From: an uncultured Clostridium sp.
GTDB lineage: Bacteria; Bacillota; Clostridia; Lachnospirales; Lachnospiraceae
Length of the DNA stretch: 9,707 bases
Direction of reading: 5' to 3'
NCBI GenBank assembly: GCA_900541315.1
Contig: UQJF01000119.1
Span: 1-9,707, forward strand
Positions 5,877 through 9,707 of the stretch are shown one piece after another. A program made the translations under genes and the position numbers. The notes beneath the pieces are model-generated. The model was not told the DNA's origin. It was given only the letters and a program-made list of their open reading frames with translations, and ran no database searches. Numbering within the stretch: the stretch's first letter is position 1; every line of letters begins with the position of its first letter.

Positions 5877-7037
5877 TTACATAATACTTTCCATAAACCG
5901 CTGGATCCGGTCCATCCCCCGGTTAATCTGCTCCATGGATGTTGCATAGGAAAGACGCACATATCCTTCGCCCTGTTCTCCAAATGCTGATCCGGGAGCT
6001 GTTACGACGCCTTCTTTCTCCAGAAGTTTCTCGCAAAATTCCACAGAAGTCATCCCTGTTTCTTTAATATTTACAAATGCATAAAAGGCTCCGTTTGGCG
6101 GTGTACAGGATAAACCTTTGATGCCATTGATCCGCTCCAGAACAAGTTTTCTTCTTTCTGCATACTGTCTGTTCATCATTGCAATATCTTCATCGCCATT
6201 TTTTAATGCTTCAATTCCTGCATACTGTACAAACTCAGGAAGACAGGAAGGCATATTTTCCTGCAACTTTGGCAGTCTGGAAAGGATATTTCTTGGTCCC
6301 GCCATATATCCAAGACGCCAGCCTGTCATGGCATATGTTTTAGAAAAAGAATCCACATAAATAGTGCGTTCTCTCATTCCATCTAAAACTGCAATATTAA
6401 TATAATCTGTATCATTATAGATAAGATGTTTATATACAGCATCATAGATCACATAAAGATCATATTCTAAAGCTACTTTTGCAACGGTCTCCATGGTTTC
6501 CCTTGTTGCAACTCCCCCCGTAGGATTGCAGGGAGAATTAAGGATAATGGCTTTGGTTTTATCTGTCACTCTACTTTTAAGATTTTCATAAGTAAAGTTA
6601 AAATTATCCTTTTCATACACAGGTACAGGTACTGCAACTGCACGGTTCATCACAATCTCACCTACATAATTGGTATAAGACGGATCTGCGATCAGGATCT
6701 CATCCCCAGGATTAACAAGAGCAAGGATCGCCATATACATTCCCATCATTCCGCCTACTGTTACTACAATCTCACCTTCTGGATCGTAATCTACTTTGTC
6801 GTACTGTTTTAAAGCTCTGGAAATTTCCTGACGCAGCGGTAAAATGCCTGCATTATCCGTATAATGGGTACACCCTTCATCTAACTTTTTCTTTGCGGCT
6901 TCAATAATGTGCTTTGGTGTCACAAAATCTGGCTCACCAAGAACAAAACTTACAGTATCTTTTTTATTTTTTGCCAGATCATACATTCTTCTGATTCCTG
7001 ACTGCGGCAGATTTAAAAAACTACTTGTTGGCTTCAT
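5877..7037 (-). CDS. PLP-dependent aminotransferase, class I/II (aspartate aminotransferase-like fold)
   Basis: This 386-residue cytoplasmic enzyme transfers amino groups from an amino acid to a 2-oxo acid. Recognised sites are GEPDFVTP (34-41), NSPCNPTGG with Asn171, Asp199 in YDAVY (holds the PLP pyridine nitrogen), and the Schiff-base Lys233 in DSFSKTY. Also present are Arg241 in GWRLGY and the carboxylate-binding Arg361 in GYVRLSYA. All key residues are present. One difference from most relatives is YDAVY in place of the common DEVY. Length is normal. The ATG at 7037 has a GGAGGAGAG site. The substrate cannot be read from sequence. The divergent LysR gene and the nearby exporter pair suggest a role in amino-acid breakdown or overflow, possibly induced through that regulator. 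No strong terminator follows the stop. Confidence 0.93.
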   Translation of the reverse strand: MKPTSSFLNLPQSGIRRMYDLAKNKKDTVSFVLGEPDFVTPKHIIEAAKKKLDEGCTHYTDNAGILPLRQEISRALKQYDKVDYDPEGEIVVTVGGMMGMYMAILALVNPGDEILIADPSYTNYVGEIVMNRAVAVPVPVYEKDNFNFTYENLKSRVTDKTKAIILNSPCNPTGGVATRETMETVAKVALEYDLYVIYDAVYKHLIYNDTDYINIAVLDGMRERTIYVDSFSKTYAMTGWRLGYMAGPRNILSRLPKLQENMPSCLPEFVQYAGIEALKNGDEDIAMMNRQYAERRKLVLERINGIKGLSCTPPNGAFYAFVNIKETGMTSVEFCEKLLEKEGVVTAPGSAFGEQGEGYVRLSYATSMEQINRGMDRIQRFMESIM

Positions 7038-7077
7038 TTTGTCTCTCCTCCGTTTATTAGAAATACTTTCTCGAGCA

Positions 7078-7083
7078 AGTATA
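7078..7083 (-). promoter_or_regulatory. Candidate -10 box of the aminotransferase promoter
   Basis: TATACT on the minus strand lies about 40 bases before the start codon. No good -35 box exists 16-18 bases upstream (AAGTCG at 17 bases). A weak -35 fits a promoter that needs an activator. Confidence 0.4.
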
Positions 7084-7116
7084 CCTTTTCGTTTTTCTAT
7101 CGACTTCTTAACTGTA

Positions 7117-7148
7117 ACATAGTCTTATTGTGAATGGAATTGCTATGT
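7117..7148. promoter_or_regulatory. Candidate LysR-type operator between divergent genes
   Basis: ACATAG at 7117-7122 and CTATGT at 7143-7148 form a dyad centred near 7133. That is about 62 bases upstream of the predicted aminotransferase start site, close to the usual -65 recognition site of LysR-type activators. The spacing between half-sites is wider than the common T-N11-A box. Confidence 0.35.
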
Positions 7149-7183
7149 ATTCATATTAAGTTGAACAAAATTCACCATCCTTA

Positions 7184-7212
7184 TTTACATTTGTTTGTAC
7201 AGAAATTATAAT
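7184..7212 (+). promoter_or_regulatory. Sigma-A promoter of the LysR gene
   Basis: TTTACA (7184-7189), a 17-base spacer and TATAAT (7207-7212). The start near 7219 leaves a leader of only about 16 nt, which carries the AAGGAGGG site (7220-7227). Confidence 0.75.
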
Positions 7213-7234
7213 TTCTAACAAGGAGGGAATCACT

Positions 7235-8152
7235 ATGACATTATCAGATTATATTATTTTTACAACTGTTTCCGAACTGAAAAATATGAGCCTTGCTTCT
7301 GATAAACTCTACCTGACAAGGTCTGCTATCAGCCATGCCATTTCCCGCATAGAACGAGAAATCGGCTTTCCATTATTTATAAAAAATACACACGGAATCG
7401 AACTTACAGACAACGGAACTAACCTTCTTCCCCTTGCATACGCTGTTATACAAAGCCACCAGCATTTCAATGAAAAAATCGCAGCGATCAATGGACTGGC
7501 TTCTGGCAATGTCCGCCTTGGAACCTGCTCCAGCATCTGCATTAACTGGATACCTGAACTTGTGAATAATTTCCGTCATCATTATCCTGACATACAGATT
7601 CATATATTTGCAGGTATCAATAATGCGCAGATTGTAAAAAAACTGGAGCAAAATGAAATCGATATTGGTATTAGTTCTTACTACTCTTGTGATACCATCA
7701 ACTCCTCTGTCATAAGCTCTACCGTCATCTATGAAGATGAAATGGTTTGTGTTGCAAATTCCAACTTTCATACAGCCACTCCTGGGATCATCACTGCGGA
7801 AGAACTGCAAAATTCTGCTTTCATCATCAGTGATCAGGACTATGGTGTAGAATCCCGCAGTGTTCTTGAAAAACTTCACTTAAATGCAAATTCCACCATT
7901 ACAGCCACTGACGATGCAGGACTGGTTGCAATGGCGTCTGCTGGCTTAGGCTTTTGTATTTTAGGGCGCCTGATATTAAAAGGGACAACTTCCCCTGTAA
8001 ATGTTTATTCCTTCCATCCACAGCAATTCCGCCATATTGCTTTGCTGCAAAAGAAGAATACAACACCTTCTCCTGCTGCAGAAATTTTCCAGAAACATAT
8101 TATAAGCTATGCCTCTTCCTATCCAAATCCGGCAATTCCATTCAACATTTGA
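7235..8152 (+). CDS. LysR-family transcriptional regulator
   Basis: This 305-residue DNA-binding protein has the standard LysR layout. The N-terminal winged helix-turn-helix covers residues 1-60 (SLASDKLYLTRSAISHAISRIEREIGF spans the helices, followed by LFIKNTHGIELTDNG of the wing). A linker helix follows, then a periplasmic-binding-protein-like effector domain from about 88 to 290 (GNVRLGTCSS onward). Length is normal. The ATG at 7235 has a strong AAGGAGGG site. It is transcribed away from the aminotransferase with 197 bp between, the classic arrangement in which a LysR protein controls its divergent neighbour and itself. Its inducer is not known; an amino acid or 2-oxo acid linked to the aminotransferase is a reasonable guess. 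Confidence 0.93.
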   Translation: MTLSDYIIFTTVSELKNMSLASDKLYLTRSAISHAISRIEREIGFPLFIKNTHGIELTDNGTNLLPLAYAVIQSHQHFNEKIAAINGLASGNVRLGTCSSICINWIPELVNNFRHHYPDIQIHIFAGINNAQIVKKLEQNEIDIGISSYYSCDTINSSVISSTVIYEDEMVCVANSNFHTATPGIITAEELQNSAFIISDQDYGVESRSVLEKLHLNANSTITATDDAGLVAMASAGLGFCILGRLILKGTTSPVNVYSFHPQQFRHIALLQKKNTTPSPAAEIFQKHIISYASSYPNPAIPFNI

Positions 8153-8169
8153 TGAAAAATGTTCAATGG
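8138..8169 (+). other. Hairpin spanning the LysR stop codon
   Basis: CCATTCAACATT (8138-8149) pairs with AATGTTCAATGG (8158-8169) with one C-C mismatch and an 8-base loop that contains the TGA stop. No clean T-run follows, so it is a weak terminator or an mRNA 3' stability hairpin. Confidence 0.45.
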
Positions 8170-8188
8170 TTCTGTATCTGACAGGTAC

Positions 8189-8217
8189 TTGTAAAAAAAT
8201 CACTTGCTCCGTATAAT
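8189..8217 (+). promoter_or_regulatory. Promoter of the exporter gene pair
   Basis: TTGTAA (8189-8194), a 17-base spacer and a perfect TATAAT (8212-8217). The start near 8224 gives a leader of about 55 nt. A second possible -35 (TTGACA at 8231-8236) lacks a well-placed -10 box. The pair therefore probably has its own promoter rather than relying on LysR readthrough. Confidence 0.6.
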
Positions 8218-8278
8218 AAACGTAGATCTATTGACAAACAAAGCATTCCTGAAAATATTTATTAAAAGGGGAAGCAAA

Positions 8279-9082
8279 ATGCAGATAAAACAAGAAAATG
8301 ACGGACACGCCATTATTGATCATCTGACAGGAGAAGAAGTATTGACCTGCGCCATTAATATTGGAGAACAACTTTTAATGAGTGGTGCAGAGATCAGCCG
8401 TGTAGAAGATACGATACGAAGGATCTGTGCAGCTTACGGTATCAGACAAAGCCATATATTTTCCATTGCATCCTGCATCATTGTGACATTAGAAACAAAA
8501 GACCATAAATGGATCACCCAGACCCGACGGATATTAAGCTATGGAACAGATATGTGGAAATTGGACCGGTTAAATAATCTTTCCCGTCTGATATGTTCAA
8601 CAAAACCACCGTTAGAAAGGATCAACCGGGAATATGCACTTATATTAAACGGACCAGTCTATCCTCCTGTGGTCCAATGCCTTATTTACGCAATGACAGC
8701 CGGTGCATTTGCGATCTTCTTCGGTGGAGATCTATTAGACGGTTTTTCTGCCATGTTTGTGGGGGCATTGATCCGGATAACATTGTACGCATTTACCGCA
8801 ATAAAAATGAAAGCCATTTTTTCTAATATCCTGTGTTCCATGATCTCCGGTATGGTATGTATCCTTACTCACTATATTGGTCTCGGACATCATGTAGAAA
8901 TGATCATGATCGGAAATATCATGCTTTTAATTCCCGGTGTCCTGATGACAAACTCTTTCCGTGATTTCATCAGTGGCGATATGATCAGCGGACTTTTACA
9001 CTTTTCAGAAGCGATCATCACTGCCATCTGCATCGCCGCCGGATTTATTTTTTCAAAAATACTGCTTGGAGGCATCTTATGA
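8279..9082 (+). CDS. Threonine/serine exporter family protein, N-terminal (ThrE/YjjP-type) subunit
   Basis: This 267-residue protein matches the DUF1212/ThrE family. A cytoplasmic N-terminal domain of about 120 residues carries the family signature GEQLLMSGAEISRVEDTI (29-46). About five hydrophobic segments follow, including the conserved LLIPGVLMTNSFRDFISGD (216-234). An in-frame start at 8204 would add 25 residues but lacks a ribosome binding site; the ATG at 8279 has AAAAGGGG (8264-8271) seven bases upstream and is preferred. In actinobacteria both halves form one protein that exports threonine and serine. In many Firmicutes and in E. coli (YjjP/YjjB, linked to succinate export) they are separate, as here. 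The next gene overlaps it by four bases, so the halves are made together. The substrate here is not proven. Confidence 0.9.
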   Translation: MQIKQENDGHAIIDHLTGEEVLTCAINIGEQLLMSGAEISRVEDTIRRICAAYGIRQSHIFSIASCIIVTLETKDHKWITQTRRILSYGTDMWKLDRLNNLSRLICSTKPPLERINREYALILNGPVYPPVVQCLIYAMTAGAFAIFFGGDLLDGFSAMFVGALIRITLYAFTAIKMKAIFSNILCSMISGMVCILTHYIGLGHHVEMIMIGNIMLLIPGVLMTNSFRDFISGDMISGLLHFSEAIITAICIAAGFIFSKILLGGIL

Positions 9083-9531
9083 ATCAGGAACTTATCTCTG
9101 TCATTTCAGCATTTTTCGGTTCTCTGGGATTTTCTATCATCTATAACATCAGAGGACTGCGGATCTGGATCCCGGCAATTGGAGGTGCTGTTTTCTGGGC
9201 TGTGTATCTGATATTCCTTCATTTTATAAATAATGAATTTTTAGGTTTTTTCTTTGTGGCGATCCTGATCACAATTTATTCAGAAATATGGGCAAGAATA
9301 TTAAAAACACCTTCCACCGTTATTTTAATGCCCACAGTTATCCCACTGATCCCCGGCGGATCACTATACTATGCAATGGATGCCGCTCTCCGGCATGATA
9401 TGCCGCAATTTTTCTTAAAAGCCCAGGCTGCTGTCGGACTTGCTGTGGCACTTGCAGCAGGTATCATGGCCGTAACCTCCATGCAGCATTTAATATCGGC
9501 GCTTTTAAAAATGATTAAACCAGCCCAATGA
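9079..9531 (+). CDS. Threonine/serine exporter family protein, C-terminal (YjjB/DUF3815-type) subunit
   Basis: This 150-residue membrane protein matches the C-terminal half of ThrE. It has about five hydrophobic helices and the family hallmark PTVIPLIPGGSLYYAM (85-100), in which the conserved prolines and GG break the helix. The ATG at 9079 lies within ATGA shared with the stop of the upstream subunit, which implies translational coupling and a two-subunit transporter in the cytoplasmic membrane. Length is normal for the separate subunit. With the aminotransferase and LysR regulator nearby, the pair may release an amino acid or organic acid that builds up in the same pathway, but no sequence evidence fixes the substrate. 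Confidence 0.88.
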   Translation: MNQELISVISAFFGSLGFSIIYNIRGLRIWIPAIGGAVFWAVYLIFLHFINNEFLGFFFVAILITIYSEIWARILKTPSTVILMPTVIPLIPGGSLYYAMDAALRHDMPQFFLKAQAAVGLAVALAAGIMAVTSMQHLISALLKMIKPAQ

Positions 9532-9606
9532 CCAGAAATTTCCGGAAAAACGGCCGCAAAGATAAGTGCAGGAAAGACTCCAGGAGTACATCTATGTGAA
9601 CTACTC

Positions 9607-9621
9607 GGTAACTAAGTTACC
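9607..9621. repeat. 15-bp perfect palindrome
   Basis: GGTAACT-A-AGTTACC is a seven-base-arm palindrome with a single central base, about 75 bp past the exporter stop codon. It could be a protein-binding site or the base of a small hairpin. No gene uses it inside the window. Confidence 0.5.
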
Positions 9622-9638
9622 AGAGCATCTGAACTCTA

Positions 9639-9657
9639 GCGGGATACCGCCTTTTTT
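9639..9657 (+). terminator. Weak terminator after the exporter pair
   Basis: GCGG (9639-9642) and CCGC (9647-9650) enclose GATA and are followed by six T residues (9652-9657). The stem is only four base pairs, so termination may be partial or need the upstream palindrome. Confidence 0.4.
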
Positions 9658-9707
9658 CAGGGTGCGTCCATGACACCACTACTGCTTGCCTTTCGGCTAT
9701 ACAGCTA

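Noticed and set aside
7373..7879. 168-codon minus-strand frame opposite the LysR gene
   Set aside because: The plus frame has full LysR homology, a promoter and a ribosome binding site. The minus frame has no start signals.
9532..9707. tRNA or other stable RNA gene
   Set aside because: No cloverleaf, T-loop or CCA-end pattern could be found; only a palindrome and a weak terminator.

Overview
The window looks like the genome of a gut Firmicute of the Lachnospiraceae type (Blautia/Dorea/Ruminococcus-like). The grounds are moderate GC, strong AGGAGG-type ribosome binding sites, good sigma-A promoters, a CIRCE/HrcA-controlled small heat-shock gene, and the protein families present. This is inference from sequence character; no 16S or marker gene is present.

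Positions 1 to about 1270 are the end of a mobile element. They hold the C-terminus of an unidentified element protein, an AT-rich orphan gene (356-700), and about 570 bp of non-coding DNA packed with inverted repeats that resembles an origin-of-transfer region. The element stops inside a chromosomal sensor histidine kinase gene. Only the HAMP, phosphoacceptor and ATPase domains (1280-2125) follow the junction; the membrane and sensor half is missing.

Next is a convergent remnant of a NifX/NifB-type iron-molybdenum-cluster-binding protein (2135-2431, minus). It has no normal start and has lost its central conserved block. Upstream of it on the same strand is an intact Hsp20 gene with its own terminator, a textbook promoter and an overlapping CIRCE operator.

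Positions 3434-5402 (minus) form a two-gene operon: a MATE-family efflux pump, then a cytidylate-kinase-like protein whose ribosome binding site overlaps the pump stop codon. The pump leader is the most interesting part of the window. A consensus promoter is followed at once by two tandem copies of one RNA fold, each a terminator-type stem with T-run that encloses the same small hairpin with loop TCCAG. This looks like a tandem attenuator or riboswitch.

Positions 5877-9531 are an amino-acid metabolism module. A PLP-dependent aminotransferase (minus) is transcribed divergently from a LysR-type regulator (plus). The regulator is followed by a split threonine/serine-exporter-type pair with a 4-bp start/stop overlap. 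A dyad between the divergent genes lies where a LysR protein would be expected to bind to activate the aminotransferase. The last 175 bp hold a 15-bp palindrome and a weak terminator but no recognisable gene.
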